Positions 34,403 through 46,586 are shown, counted from the first letter of the stretch. The stretch is DNA of 64,000 nt from Deroplatys truncata (GCA_030765065.1 CM060979.1:107372350-107436349), one strand, 5' to 3'. Notes: a model not told the origin generated them from the sequence alone. A program made the numbers and translations.

Positions 34403-35790
34403 GCTGTAATATTCCTTTCCTTTCCTCTCTATCTCTCCCTCTCACTCACACACAATCGAGTCCATGAAGATAAGTTTTCTAAAACATCTTTATTTCTGTT
34501 TTTTTCTGGGAACATAAACACCTAATTCTGGTGAAATTGTGGTATCTGAGTGGAATATAATTAATTCATCTACCTACCATCAGTGAGGACAGCGAAAACA
34601 TATATTATTAATTTTTCATTAGGAAACCAACCTGATGGTTAAATTTGAAATAAAATCCACCCTTTTCGGAGAATATATGGATATTTTCGCCCACTCTGTA
34701 CTGGCATGAATAAAATAAGTATATAAATAAAATTCAATTAAACTATATCAATAAAGCAAAAATAATTCATCAGTTTCGATGTTTCCGTGAAAAGCGTGTG
34801 CTAGACAAAAATCCATATGCACGACCACACACCATGACGCCAAAAGCTCGTTCTCTCCCGGATTAAAGGAGCCCTTCCCTAACCGACCGGAATGCCCGTG
34901 GCACACCAAACCTTTATGGTTTGTACCAATAGTTATACATTTATGCACCTTATTTGTGATAATGGAATTTATATGAAAGTATTCTGGGCACAGAGCTTTC
35001 CAAATATAGACATTTTACAACGGCTTGGCTCCGTATTACCGTACAGCGAAGCATACTTCGAGGTCGGACCATAGGTTCAAGAACACTACCAAAATGTCGT
35101 TCCTTTTTTCCATGATACACCCATTGCTTTCCTATGTATGCACTAGTGCATCATGGTGTTCGTTGCTATAAATTTATGCCTGAAGCACTCTTGTAGTCTA
35201 CGGTCTTCAGTTTGTGTTCATACGTATGATTTATAAGTAATTGTAGGATCCATAATAATGATTCAAATATTAAATTGCCTTAGGGATAACAGTATAATTC
35301 TTTTTGAGAGTTCGTATTGAAAAAGAAGATTGTTTAATTATTAATTCCATTTAATAAAGCTTTTCCGAATTGAAATTTGCGTGTGTGGTTCTAAAAAACG
35401 GTCAACTTTATATGTTTGTACCAATGAGGAAAATACTATTTGGCCTTCTCGATACGTACAGTTCAGAAGCTATATGATTCAGCAACAACTGATAGACTGA
35501 GATACCAATTTCATTTGCTGTATATCCAGAGTGTAATTAAAATCCCTTAAAATGTATTAAAATGTGAGTAATTAAAAGGTTAGAAGCTGCTGGGTAAGTC
35601 CTGCAGTAACTGAACGGAGATTTTACGCATAATTAGCCAAACTTAATATGCTTATTCGCGTAATTATTGCAATGAAGGTGCATGGTCACTGGACTATAAC
35701 AAAAACACGGGGTCTGTTTATCCTCTTTAGCATCTGGGTCTTAAGGATAAACAGATGTATTTTATGTTGATGCTTCAAGCGAAGCGATTA
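34403..35790. other. Intergenic DNA, no gene seen
   Basis: A block at 35228-35290 with ATAAGTAATTGTAGGATCC recurs in diverged form at about 48207 inside an insertion in AR copy 7, so it belongs to another small dispersed repeat. Nothing else recognised. Confidence 0.35.
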
Positions 35791-35796
35791 GCGACA

Positions 35797-36000
35797 AGGC
35801 TGGCCGAGCTAGTTAAAGCACTGACTCGTGAATGGAAAGGTCGCGGTTCAAATCCAGTCCTCCATGACTGAGGTTTTTTCCAGGTTTTTCTCAATCCTCC
35901 TAACTGGTATATGCCGGGAAGGTAACTTAAACTTGGCCTACGTTTCATTTCTCAATTATCATTTCATTTCATGTATTATAACAGTTAAAAATAAGTTATG
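35797..36000 (+). mobile_element. tRNA-derived SINE
   Basis: The A-box-like GGCTGGCCGAGCTAGTTAAA and B-box-like GGTCGCGGTTCAAATCCAG are correctly spaced. The body GACTGAGGTTTTTTCCAGG and the T-rich ATCATTTCATTTCATGT end resemble the body of the SINE at 33573-34131. The 3' end and duplications are not resolved. Confidence 0.65.
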
Positions 36001-36595
36001 GACAACTAATTCAGGAGCTTAGCAAATTTGAAAAGAATTTTCATTAAAGGCACGTCATATAAGCTACGTTGAAAAACAGTGCAGCATAAATCTGCGTCCT
36101 TTAATAACCTTTATACAGTGTGAAAAAATTATAATAATAACCTTAACCGCTGAAACGAAAACAATTTATGCAGCATTGTAATAAAAGACATGGTTATCAA
36201 TCGACCTCTTTAATAAACCTTCACTTACTGACATTTGTAAATAGCAGTATATTTACAATAAATATATTTAGGAATTTTATTTAAGAGATAGTCACATATT
36301 AAGTAGTTTTAAGCAGGGAAGAATTACTTTTAAATGTTGCTCTCCTTATTATAAAAAGTTCAAAATAAATAATTAAAATACAAGGAATGTTATTTAAACC
36401 GCCGTAAAGGAAGCTGCAGCATTCATTAATATTGATACAACAGAAAAAAAAAACAATTATATACCGCGTGAGTCTTCTCATCCTGTGGATTGGTAACTAG
36501 GCAACCCTGTATTTTATACACGATGCGAAATGCAGATGCTGACAACGCTTTCACCAGCCCGCTGATTAGGGCTACGGTGGTGTTCGTTGTTAACG

Positions 36596-36668
36596 TGCTC
36601 TGGTAGCGCAATGGTTAACATGCTGAAAAGTCATGGTGAAAGTCAGGAGTTCAAATCACGTCTGCAAT
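36596..36668 (+). repeat. tRNA-like unit, plus orientation
   Basis: A-box-like TGGTAGCGCAATGGTTAAC and B-box-like GGAGTTCAAATCACG at tRNA spacing. Acceptor ends pair poorly. Forms an inverted pair with 36843-36920. Confidence 0.5.
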
Positions 36669-36842
36669 TAAATGAATTTTTTATTCATTTCTTGATTTAT
36701 TTATGATGTTCATTAAAACATATTCTATCAACTAACATTGTCTTTTAATAAAATTCATATAATTAAACTAATTGACTGAAACGACATTTCCATGCCAAAG
36801 TCGGTTCTCGTTAAAGTTACTAAACATAAAAAGTACCTTCAA

Positions 36843-36920
36843 GCGGCAGTATTTGAACCGGGGACCTTCACCACTGAAGGCCAACGAGCACACTATTGCT
36901 CTACGAGTGCAAGTCACTGC
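36843..36920 (-). repeat. tRNA-like unit, minus orientation
   Basis: On the minus strand, CTCGTAGAGCAATAGTGTGC is followed by AGTGGTGAAGGTC and CCCGGTTCAAATACTGCC. It resembles the unit at 36596 in the opposite orientation, about 175 bases away. Neither carries a recognisable SINE body. Confidence 0.5.
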
Positions 36921-39030
36921 ACGGATAGTGGTGCAAAGTAGTCATTTCGCCGAAAATGATACAACGCGATGTAGTGGACAGTGTGTACAACACTGGTACT
37001 GCATAACTTCTCAATCCGCAGTCTGAGAAGACTCACCCGGTATATACACTCTACGCAAAAACATACATTTTCACGATAATTAGGGACAAAAATAATTTTG
37101 AATTCAACAGCTTTAATATTAAATCCAAGTCCCATTGCTGTCCAGTATTTATTCAGACATTTAGGAAAAGAATCCAACTTGTTCACCAACTGCCAGAGGG
37201 ACAAAATTATTTTAACAAATATTTCATCTACAGTTTACTACGCACCCTGCAACAAAATCACAAGCCACTCTTTAAGCACGCGTATGATTTATGCAATGAA
37301 CTCAAATGTAGTGCAGTTATTGATTCATACTTGTATCATATACTTCTGCTTATCTCAATGGTAATAGTGTCATTTCAAACAGGGAGAACGCACAATTAAT
37401 TATTAGGTGCCTAGAACAATTATTTTTCTCTTTATCGAACCATAAGTCTTTTAGACCACAGTGTAGTTATGTTTACTTGACCGAATTCCGTTTTCTACAT
37501 TTATAGAAGTTACTCGTGCTGTTAGGCGTAGTATTGTTAAATAAAAAAGTGTTATTGTAACGTTATTATGTATTATTTATACACCGGGCATCTTTTTAAA
37601 CAAAAAAACGAGTGTTCCAAGCTTACTTTGATCTTTTCACATCATAGGTTACCTTAAACTCACTAATTTTGTGCAACTCGCAGTATACGTGCAACGTGCT
37701 ACACTTAATACCATTAAATTACAATTCCATTTTGAGTATTTGTCATATATTTTGTACCGGGATTTAATGCATTTTCTATACTACTGAAGGAAGTACCTTG
37801 CTGGTACAACCACACAAAAGACAGACCGTAAAATGTCTTCTGCAGTTTCATTATCGATGTGTTATTAGAGGAAAACAGAATTCATAAGGCATGCATTCAT
37901 TTCCTGTCCAAAGGTTTCCTTTTCAGAAACAAATAAAACAGTTCCTCTGAGAGATTATGATTCAATTTCAGTATATTTCCTATACAAATTTCTGAAGCAC
38001 AACAGCTGCATTTTACGTTGACATCACTGCTATGTTGTTGTTTAAGTAAATATTTAGTACACTTTACAGGCACCATTATCAATGGCGGCTCGATGTAAAC
38101 AAACCCAGAGTCACCGGGTTGCTGTTTCGCATTATTCGTAGATGCCTGAATGAAATGCTGGACAGAAATGTTTCCTGAACTGATTACTGAAGCACTTGAA
38201 TTCTGCTATTCAATTATACATATAATTTTAAATTCAATAGCGAACGATAACAGTACTAAAAGAAACGTTCCGTCTCAGTTCAGGAAGAACCCCAGAAATG
38301 GCTTTGGCAATACAAGTAGCATGCGCAAACTATCCCAGTATTAGTTTGGTTTAGGGGAAAAAGGGAGAGAAAGGGGAAAAGGAATGTCATTGTGGTTCGC
38401 TATCAAAAGAAGTAGCACAAAGTGAACCACTGAGGTAAAGATTGCAATCACTTTACGTCTCCCACGCACGAAGCCACAGACGTGTAGCATCAGAGACCGT
38501 ACAAATTAAGCGGCTAATTCGTTTTGTTTTGTTTCTCTGCTAAGCGAGGACCGCACGGAGTGGCAGAGGAGGTCGTGATGAATCAAATAGGGCGTCTCAT
38601 TATCGTAATGCCTCTCGATCGATACCAGTCTCATTTCCAAGTTTTGTTTCCAACACCACGCTTAGCGCGCAGAACGTTTACCTCTTGAATTGCTTACTCT
38701 CTTGTATTTCATCGGTTAAACTTGATAGTTTACCCTTATTATGATCACTCTAACTGCAAATATCAATATGCAAGTTACGTTAATATGATGCTTAAGTTAT
38801 TAGTGGAAAGCTAAATTAGCTTTGACAGCTAATTTGATTACCCTCATTGTAACAGTCGACCCATTTCACAGGTTTCCTTACTATGTGGATCATACCAGTT
38901 TTGTCAGTGTGATCAAGCTTGCTCAACTAAACATTATCAGTAATGCAAATGTCTCCCTTTCTTTTTTTATAGTTGTACGTATAACGCTTTTGTTACGAAT
39001 ACTCCATATACTAGTTATTCTAATTTATGT
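36921..39030. other. Intergenic DNA, no gene seen
   Basis: A minus-strand open frame at 37897-38082 (61 codons) is cysteine-containing but not recognisable. A purine-rich run lies at 38352-38385. No element boundaries were identified. Confidence 0.35.
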
Positions 39031-39031
39031 A

Positions 39032-39515
39032 CAGGGTTATTCAAAAATAAGGAACAGACTTCAAATATTTATTTATAATGAACCATATTAATGGACACAT
39101 GTGATACATCACTGAATGTAGAAAAGTTCAAAGTTTCATTTTATGTGTTCAAAATGTGAGGACGACCAGTGCTTTTCCGTTTGCATACGCAACCATCTTC
39201 TACGAATTTATTGTATCAATTGTAAATTGTTTATGACGAGGTGGCTCGTTGTTGAACTTACAACGAAATGCACGCTGCAATGAAACAGTGGATTCACTCT
39301 TTACATAAAGCAGCACAGAAAACGGCTTTTCCTGTGGCGTCGCCATTTTATCGTAAACAAACACAGCGCCAGTGTAGGCACTGAATGAAACTAATAGATG
39401 GGGCTTAAAACTTTGAACTTTCCTCTACTCAATGATGTGTCGTATGTGTCGCTATCTATTGTCGTTCATTAAAAATGAATATTTAAAATCTGTTCCTTCT
39501 TTTTGAATAACCCTG
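39032..39515 (-). mobile_element. Tc1/mariner-type deletion derivative (484 bp) with 27-bp TIRs
   Basis: The ends are CAGGGTTATTCAAAAA(T/G)AAGG followed by AACAGA, in inverted orientation at 39032 and 39515, with one mismatch in 27. Both are flanked by TA. On the minus strand a start at 39346 opens MATPQEKPFSVLLYVKSE, followed by LQRAFRCKFNNEPPRHKQF, the N-terminal helix-turn-helix of a DUF4817-type transposase. The frame stops after about 50 codons and the catalytic domain is absent. It is therefore a short internally deleted copy that would depend on a full-length relative. Confidence 0.85.
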
Positions 39516-39517
39516 TA

Positions 39518-40440
39518 TTGTGATTAATGCGATATAATTGTAATATTGACAGAATTTGGTGTTAAACATTAATAATGTTTTATTTTATATAAATTCTTAC
39601 TCGGCACAATAATCATATAACTTGACATTTTGTTCATTATCTAGTGAAGTAATGAATACACTGATTATGGAGCACGGAGCTAGGCGAGCAGTGTCGAAGT
39701 GGTCTCACTGAAAACTGATATTTAATGCAAGAGATCATTAATGGTGTTTGGACAGTTCCTGAAGCCTCCAAAAATAAGTTTCCGGCAGCTACATATGCTG
39801 AGGCGTTTCTGTGTTTATAAACCCATCCTTTTAAGACCTCCCATATTCATGATATTTGACGTCGCCGTAACTCCTATCTGTGAACCTCTCAAAGGCGATA
39901 AGTGGATATCCCCTAGCCTCCGAGGTCGAGATCAAAGAGGCTGCGTTCGAGAGTGGCTTTATAGCATTTCTTTTTTCAATTTATTCAGGATATGCTAGCA
40001 GTTATGATCAAAACTCGCTACTTTTTCCGTCCTACACACGTTTTCAGTTCAGCAAAAGAACAGAAAATGTTGTCCTTTCTTGTTCCGATTTAGTCTCCTG
40101 CATTCAGGCAGATAGTTACTTTACATTTAAGCGGTCAGTCTTTGCGTGGTTAACTGTCGAGTGTCCAAAGAATGGAACATACAGTAGCAATATCATCATT
40201 TAAAGCATGGGGTTTCATTTTAGAAGTATAGCGTATATAAAAAGTAAATGCAAATATTTTAATCAAACGACTTCAGATCCTTCATAATATGTTGTTGGAA
40301 GAACAATCAGGAACAATCAGATTACATTTACATTGTAGAGATAATGGGTTTGTACTAACGCAGATATTAAAACACAAATCAGAAATACAGATATACACTT
40401 AGAAACATATCTTGGATTTATAAATAATAAAAATAAAAAT
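39518..40440. other. Intergenic DNA, no gene seen
   Basis: Overlapping short frames at 39741-40203 have no recognisable motif. Confidence 0.35.
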
Positions 40441-40442
40441 CT

Positions 40443-41808
40443 TTGTGTTGCATTCACATGACTTTCTTTACGCCCAACAAATTTATACAAATTATTCTTA
40501 CGAAAGTTTATTTTCCTATCTACTTCTTTTTAATCCAGAAAAAGCCCTTCCGAAATAGCTGCTTTACATATTTCGTTATAAATACAAAGGAATAACGATA
40601 ATCAAATGTTCAAGAACTGGACGCTTTATACCCTGGCCTTAAAATTCCATTCAGTTTCCATGCAATCGCGAAACAGCTGAAAATCGACGGGATTTCAAAA
40701 GAATGGCTGTGTTCAACAATTCTAACCATTAATAACGCACATTTCGGAAATGGCTTACGCAACAAAAAAGTTATTGGAAATAAATCGTGTTTTAAAGAGA
40801 TCTACATTTTTGGTGAAGTACGTTTTCGTCTATCGCTTAACGTTTAGCATATGTAACGTTCGTGTCTAAAGGACACTTCACAAGCTATACCCAGAAATGG
40901 AATTAAGTGTTCTTCCACAAAAGCCATGTGCTGGACAAGGTGGAAATGTAGAATCTGATGACTGAAAAAAATCAATGTCATAGCCGAGATTTAAACCACG
41001 GACCTCCCGGTTTCGTCCGGTTGCTCTAACCACTGAGCTATCATGGCAAATACCGGTAGTACATTAAATTCTCCAACTGATTCGCATTTTTCCAGTTAAA
41101 TCACAAGGAGATCTCAAATTGTATTGAGATGACATAGATGACATATCAACCTTGTCCAACACACGGCTTGTGTGGAAGAACAATTAATTCCATTAATTGA
41201 CCTAATAGTGGTCGAAGCTATGAAGGCCGGGACTGAAAGTACTTACAGCATTGTAAGTCGCCATTGGGGTATGTCATCTCAATACAATTTGAGATCTCCT
41301 TGTGGTTTGCCGGGAAAAATGCACACCGTTTAGAGAATTTAATGTCCTGTCGGCATGTTGCCATCGTAGCTCAGTGGTTAGAGCAGCTGGACGAAGGCCG
41401 GGAGATCCTTGGTTCAGAACCCGGCTATTCAATTTATTTTCTTCGGTCGTCTTATTCTACCTTTCCTATACCCAGGAAACTCGAGATATACGTCTTATTT
41501 GTCATGTAAATATGTTTACGGTATATTAATCAAAATCGTTACACATTTTTCAGCAAAAACAAACACTTCGAAAAGTGTTACATGTAGAGGGTAATTGGTA
41601 AGGGGGAATTTTCTTGAAAGTTTGGTATTTATTCAACATTTTGTTTTTGAGTTATATTATTCATACGCAAGCAAGCGCGGGTAGTCCTTTTCTAAGGATT
41701 CTTTTTTTGGAGTCAGGGTGTCACAAAACATATATTTCCAGTAAAATATCGATATCGAATTTTTGGTTGGAATGCAATAGCATCTAGTGTGAACGTGGTA
41801 GAGAAAGT
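40443..41808 (+). repeat. AR dispersed repeat, copy 5, interrupted
   Basis: Starts GTGTTGCATTCACATGAC and ends GAACGTGGTAGAGAAAG. The AR sequence is interrupted at its TATACCCAGAAA block by a 568-bp insertion (40898-41465) and resumes with CAGGAAACTCGAGATATACG. Confidence 0.75.
40898..41465. mobile_element. Rearranged inverted SINE-like insertion with two tRNA-like heads
   Basis: Flanked by CTATACCCAGAAA (40885-40897) and CTATACCCAGGAA (41466-41478), a 13-bp target duplication with one mismatch. Segment order is A (about 40899-40945), B (about 40985-41133), reverse-complement A (about 41150-41196), then reverse-complement B (about 41262-41430). Each B segment holds a tRNA-like head. One is on the minus strand (ATAGCTCAGTGGTTAGAGC, read from 41045) and the other on the plus strand (CGTAGCTCAGTGGTTAGAGC at 41366), each with a B-box-like GGTTTAAATC or GGTTCAGAACCC. 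A simple inverted dimer would give A B B' A', so the observed order is unusual. Confidence 0.7.
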
Positions 41809-43029
41809 TAGAAAGATGGACAGCAAGTTCCGCAAGAAATAACAACAATCCAGAAAGACATACAGCCAAGCAAGTGTGACGGTTATTACGCGCTCCATTT
41901 AATCTAGGTATACATTTACAATCTGATAAGGGAATGAAATTCTTTGAAAATGGGTGAATTATTGTTAATTTATGCACATTGTTAAACATAATGACATTCA
42001 CGTGACATTCAGAAAGCATTACAACATTTCGAAGATAGGAAAGCTTGAAAACTATATAAGTTAAGGAAAGACATCTGTTAGCATACAAAGATGATAGTGT
42101 TTAAATGAAGATTGGTAGTAAGAAATAAATATTTTAAATAACTATATTATAGCACGGGACATATCAGTTCTTATGAATGCGATAAAGGCATTAAATGAAA
42201 ATGAATAAATTCCAAATATTATGTGGGATAATCAGAAAGGTTCTGCAGAAGAAAATACCAAGAGCAACGCAACTAATATTCTATAAAATAATGGCAATTC
42301 TAGATTTACTTAATGAATCAGAAGCTTGGTTATTGACAAAGTAGATTTTAATAGAATTCACTCCTCCAAACTGACATTTTTAGGATATTTCAGCGGTTGC
42401 ACTTTAAATGGTCGCAGCAAGTGAGATTTTATTAATTTTGGTTGTTAGCCCAGTAACATGTAAAAAATAGGATTACAGAAAAAAACTGAACATTTCTGAA
42501 AAATATTAAGCAAACTAGACTATCAAAATAAATAGTAATTACAAACTGATGGGTTATAGGTAATGTAAAACTTGGCTGGGTCAGTGAAACCCGAACAGAA
42601 CTAATACCCAATTCTAGAACTAAATGAACAATTTTCCCATCCAGCTACCTCATTTTATCGTATGCTCAGAAAGACGAGCACTCCCGACATACCTTAGTTT
42701 TATGAGTCAGCTGATGATTTAAATTGCACACTGTACGCTTACACGTACGCTACGTAGCTTTTGTTGGCTTCTGAGGATAATGGAGCCATGGGCATAACAT
42801 AGGAACCAGTTTATTAGTGGGGAGGATTCAATGAAAATCATTAAATAATAGCACATAATGAAATGCAGTATAAAATACGCTTAAGAATAGTAACTTTCAG
42901 TCACTTTTCTAGGAAATAAAATATAGAAATAATATAATATAGTAATGCAACAAAATATTAAAACGTTTAGCTCGATAAAATAAAATTCATTACTCATTTC
43001 TATCAATTTCACCCTTAAAATCAGATATA
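41809..43029. other. Intergenic DNA, no gene seen
   Basis: A 143-codon minus frame (41657-42088) overlaps the end of AR copy 5 and has no recognisable domain, so I do not call it a gene. Confidence 0.35.
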
Positions 43030-43059
43030 CGAGGGCTGTCCAGAAAGTAACCTCTGTTT

Positions 43060-43500
43060 TGAAATAAACATGAAACCGATATACATACAAAACTTTTATT
43101 ATATACATCTGAAAACTACAACTTTTCTCTACTCTTCTGCATAATCTCCAAACAGATTCAAGCATTTGTCATACCTTTTTACAGTCTTTAAAATACTCTC
43201 TGCATAAAATTCTTCCGCCTGTGAACTAAACCAAACTGTCATGACATTTTGAAGCCCTTCGTCATTGCCAAAGCGCTGAGCTGCAAGTCACTTTTTCATA
43301 TACGGAAACAGATGGAAGTCGCTAGGGGTCAAGTCCGGGGTGAACGGGGATGGTCAAAACCTTAGCCAAAAGTTCATTTGTATTGTTTGCTGTGTGAGGA
43401 CGAGCATTGTCATGCAAAAACACAACACCAGATTTCAGAAGACCACGACGCTTGTTTTGGATTGCTCTTCTTAGCCTTTTCACGCTTCACACGCACTTCA
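43060..43500 (-). pseudogene. mariner transposase C-terminal remnant
   Basis: Pieces on the minus strand are VVFLHDNARPHTANNTNELL (second catalytic Asp in HDN), then in another frame PDLTPSDFHLFPYMKK (third catalytic Asp in SDFHLF), then QRFGNDEG, FYAESILKTVKRYDKCLN and LFGDYAEE. This is the DD34D layout of mariner transposases, which normally run to about 345 residues. Here only about the last 140 remain, with at least two frame breaks and a stop after YMKK. The element cannot mobilise itself. Confidence 0.85.
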
Positions 43501-43549
43501 CTCTTGGCGGGATTTGCTATTTCGGCGCTCAACGTTGTTAGTTTATAAC

Positions 43550-44999
43550 TAGGGCTCGGGTTTTAGGTGGAATAAATTTTAGGTTTCTTATATGCTTAAA
43601 ATAGTTTTTTTTAGGTTTTTCTTGATAAAAGTAGTTTTTTTATGCTTTTCTTTGCAAATCAATACAGGTATCAATAATTTTGTTCTTTGGTACTTATTTT
43701 TAAGATTTATTTTTTGGCTTGTAGCAGATAGTTGCATACATTTTCAAATTTTCTGGAGTAAACAATTCCATATTATGACGCAACACATTCTTCTATGAAG
43801 AAAAGGTTCTTTCTATGGAATATGATGCCATTGGATGTAGAACATAGATGCCAGTGCAGCAGATTCTATGGGTAGTTTTCCTGCATACTTTTCTCCCTGC
43901 AATACTGAATTGGTGATTTTCATATCTTCAAAACCAGGACTTCGTTGAAGAATCCTGTGCAACCTCTAAGAAATGCAACTTCCACTGTCCAGGTAGTTCT
44001 TTACTGAAAACATTGCCAATGATATCTAGAGCATCTTTCAGTGGCAAAATTGTACTTTCCAACCGAAAAATGCCTTCTGGTATATAGCAAAAATGTGTCT
44101 TAATATAGTAAGGGAAGCGGCAAGAGTGGGGCACTTGATTGATTTCTTAGCCTTGGCAATGCAGGAAGCTTCTGTTTTCATCCAATTCATTGACGGCATT
44201 TTTAATGTCTTTTAAGTGCTCAGCACAGTAAATGGCAGCTGACAGCCAAGTTCTCCAGGGGGTAAGATCGGCTCTGGAAGAGGGGTTGCCAGTACTTTCT
44301 CTCTGAACAATTGTATACGTGTTGGGACTTTAAAGAAAACCTTCTTGACTGAAGATATCAGGCTGTTCACGTCATCGAAGTGGCTTCCAATCTCCTTTGT
44401 AAGGTGGTGCAGGCCACGGGCCAAGTATGTAACATGCAACATAGTCGGTGGAAGGACTGTAGAACCTACCCGGCCTTCAACATGTAGTGACTGCCTGTCA
44501 CTAACAAAAGTGAAGTGTGGATCCGCAGCAATCCACTTTTTCAATAAATGCGATTTATGCATTGCTTCACTATAGAAGAATTACATTAGAAATGTATTGC
44601 AAAAATCAATCACCACACTTTCTGCCTGTTGTACTCTCAGTGAACGATTGGAGGCGATCTCGTTACACAGGTTACACTCCACCTGACTTTCTATCAGCTG
44701 CATTCAGGTGTCACCACGCAACATGTGCTGCGTTTAACTGTAGTAATTTGAACTACTGGCTATAAGTGCTGGAAATAATTTTACAATTAGTTTTAATCTG
44801 AAAATAACATTCTTCTTTTTCAAAAAGGGAAAATAGTTATTTAGGTTATTTTAGGTGGCAGTCCCTCATTTAGTTTTTTAGGTGTAATGAAATTCATATA
44901 TACTGCTCCAGGAAGTGTGATACGAATATATATCTTGAAATGTGTTAATTAAATAGGGTGGAAAAACATACAGGTTAAAACTTAAAAATCCGGGACCTA
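43550..44999 (-). mobile_element. hAT-type insertion inside mariner
   Basis: The ends TAGGGCTCGGGTTTT (43550) and the inverted TAGGTCCCGGATTTT (from 44999) are imperfect terminal inverted repeats. They are flanked by TTTATAAC (43542-43549) and GTTATAAC (45000-45007), an 8-bp target duplication with one mismatch, which is the hAT hallmark. The 1450-bp length is too short for a complete hAT, and the transposase frame is broken. Confidence 0.8.
43928..44562 (-). pseudogene. hAT transposase-like remnant
   Basis: The minus-strand frame at 44212-44562 reads HVTYLARGLHHLTKEIGSHF followed by DVNSLISSVKKVFFKVPTRI, LFREKVLATPLPEP and a PPGELGCQLPFTV segment. This matches the order ARGLHR, VN.LI..VKK.F.KAP, LPLPP.P, LTRWGTW seen in a group of insect hAT transposase-like proteins. 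The LTRWGTW-type segment is decayed. Further down, 43928-44134 reads STILPLKDALDIIGNVFSK, continuing that group. The N-terminal zinc-finger part and the C-terminal dimerisation domain are not recognised. The frame is broken between the two pieces. Confidence 0.7.
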
Positions 45000-45136
45000 G
45001 TTATAACTAGCAAACACGCAATAGTACGATGCTCCACCTTGCATCGTAGAAGCGCACTGCGCACGCTGATGTCAAAATAGCGGCTCTACTTCTCGTGTTA
45101 TGTATGAACGGAGTTACTTTCTGGACAGTCCTCGTA

Positions 45137-45794
45137 AAACAACCACAGGATTATTGTTTTTAGAATTATTTGTATAATTACACTACATATTATACATATG
45201 CAAATTTCTTTCTATTTTTATCTACTTTCTGTTACCCATGGTAAATATTCGCAAGAAATGGTTTCTAATAGTTATAATCATGGTAATACATATTTTATCC
45301 GCTGAAGCTTCTAAAAAGCAATTAGATATGGTTATATTAGCCCATAATATTACAAACGCTTTACTTGAACTGATGAGGAAGTAAACGCTAACAGTTGATC
45401 TGCAACCCTAAATACCTCCATTACGACAGTTGTACTCCAGAACATGTTACTGTGTACTGCGATGTTAGTTTGGTAAGTGCTTGATACAGATTGAGGAAAG
45501 AGTTTTGTTTCCTTTTAGTTTTAGAGATTCTTATGCGCTTACTAAATGTGTATTGCGTACTAATTTTTTGCAGAATGGGTATTTGTATTAATCGAGATAA
45601 TAACTAAAATGTTTATTTATTATGTATCTATATATAGATACATATATCAATATAATTGAAGAGATACGTCATATTTTAGAAGATGATTCGCCTATACGTG
45701 TTGCTATGGGACAGAATGTTTGTAAATAAGTGTTGTCCGTATGGCCATATTATGTTCTAGTTATATGGTTATGTTAACAATTTGATTTATTACT
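45137..45794. other. Intergenic DNA, no gene seen
   Basis: AT-rich, with a short TA/TC-rich patch at 45625-45650. No feature recognised. Confidence 0.35.
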
Positions 45795-46569
45795 GCCTCT
45801 ACTACGTACGATAAGTAGGAAAAGTATTGCATTCCATCCAAAAATTCGATAACGAGATTTCACCGACAATATCTGTTCTGAGGCCCGCTGAATCCAAAAA
45901 AGCATGTTTAGAAAAAGGTCTGTGTGTTTGTGAACAGCATAACTCAAAAACGAAAAGTCGTATAAATACCAGTATCCTTCAAAGTTGCGAAGATTTTAAA
46001 CAACCCCCCCCCGATTAACCTTTACTTGCAACATTTCTCTAGAGCTTTGATTTTACCAAAAATGGCTCTATCGATTTTGATTAAAATATCAAACACTTAA
46101 GATATTTTCATGACAAATAAAATATATATCTTGAATTTTCTGACAATATCCCCAAAAGTCGTCTTCATTCTGAATCGCTTTTTCTTAACTGGTAAACCGT
46201 AAGAGACATAAAATTTTTCTACACAAAAAGATGTAGAGCTGGTTAAAACACACAATTTATGTCATATATATTGTTTTTATGGAGTGAACCATTTCCGAGA
46301 TATTCCTTATTAATTTATTGAATTTTTCAATACTTATACTTTTTCTCAAATGGGAACTCGCTATTGGTTTTCTCCTGTCCTGGACATGCAAAGAGAATGG
46401 AATGCTCTACATAGCAACCAGCTCTTGAAAGGTGACTATCGCTTAAAGCCTACCCTTGAATCTACAGAAAATTAGCAATAATTTGCTAACATGAAGTAGA
46501 TGGAGAGTAAGCGTTTGTAAAAATAGTTTGTACAGGAGTGGAGAAATTCATGTAAGTGTAACACATCAG
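45795..46569 (-). repeat. AR dispersed repeat, copy 6 (minus)
   Basis: The 3' tip is at 45795 (CTACTACGTACGATAAGTAG, again a CTAC...GTAG pairing). It then runs TTGCATTCCATCCAAAAATT through to GTGTAACACATCAG at 46569. A run of nine C at about 46005 marks a local change. Confidence 0.7.
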
Positions 46570-46586
46570 AATTGTTTTACTTTATT

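Larger units (their letters stand above)
43030..45134 (-). mobile_element. mariner element, internally deleted, with nested hAT
   Basis: The ends CGAGGGCTGTCCAGAAAGTA (43030) and the inverted CGAGGACTGTCCAGAAAGTA (from 45134) are flanked by TA (43028-43029 and 45135-45136), as expected for mariner. After removing the hAT insertion, about 650 bp remain. The minus strand reads a short leader, then jumps to the C-terminal half of the transposase, so the first catalytic Asp region is gone. Confidence 0.9.

Noticed and set aside
37897-38082. Cysteine-containing minus frame of 61 codons
   Set aside because: The cysteines do not form a known finger spacing and no context supports a gene.
41350-41430. 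Functional tRNA gene with good A and B boxes
   Set aside because: It lies inside a repeat with an inverted partner, and the acceptor strands do not pair well.
41657-42088. 143-codon minus-strand open frame
   Set aside because: It overlaps the 3' end of AR copy 5 and unrelated flanking DNA, with no recognisable motif.
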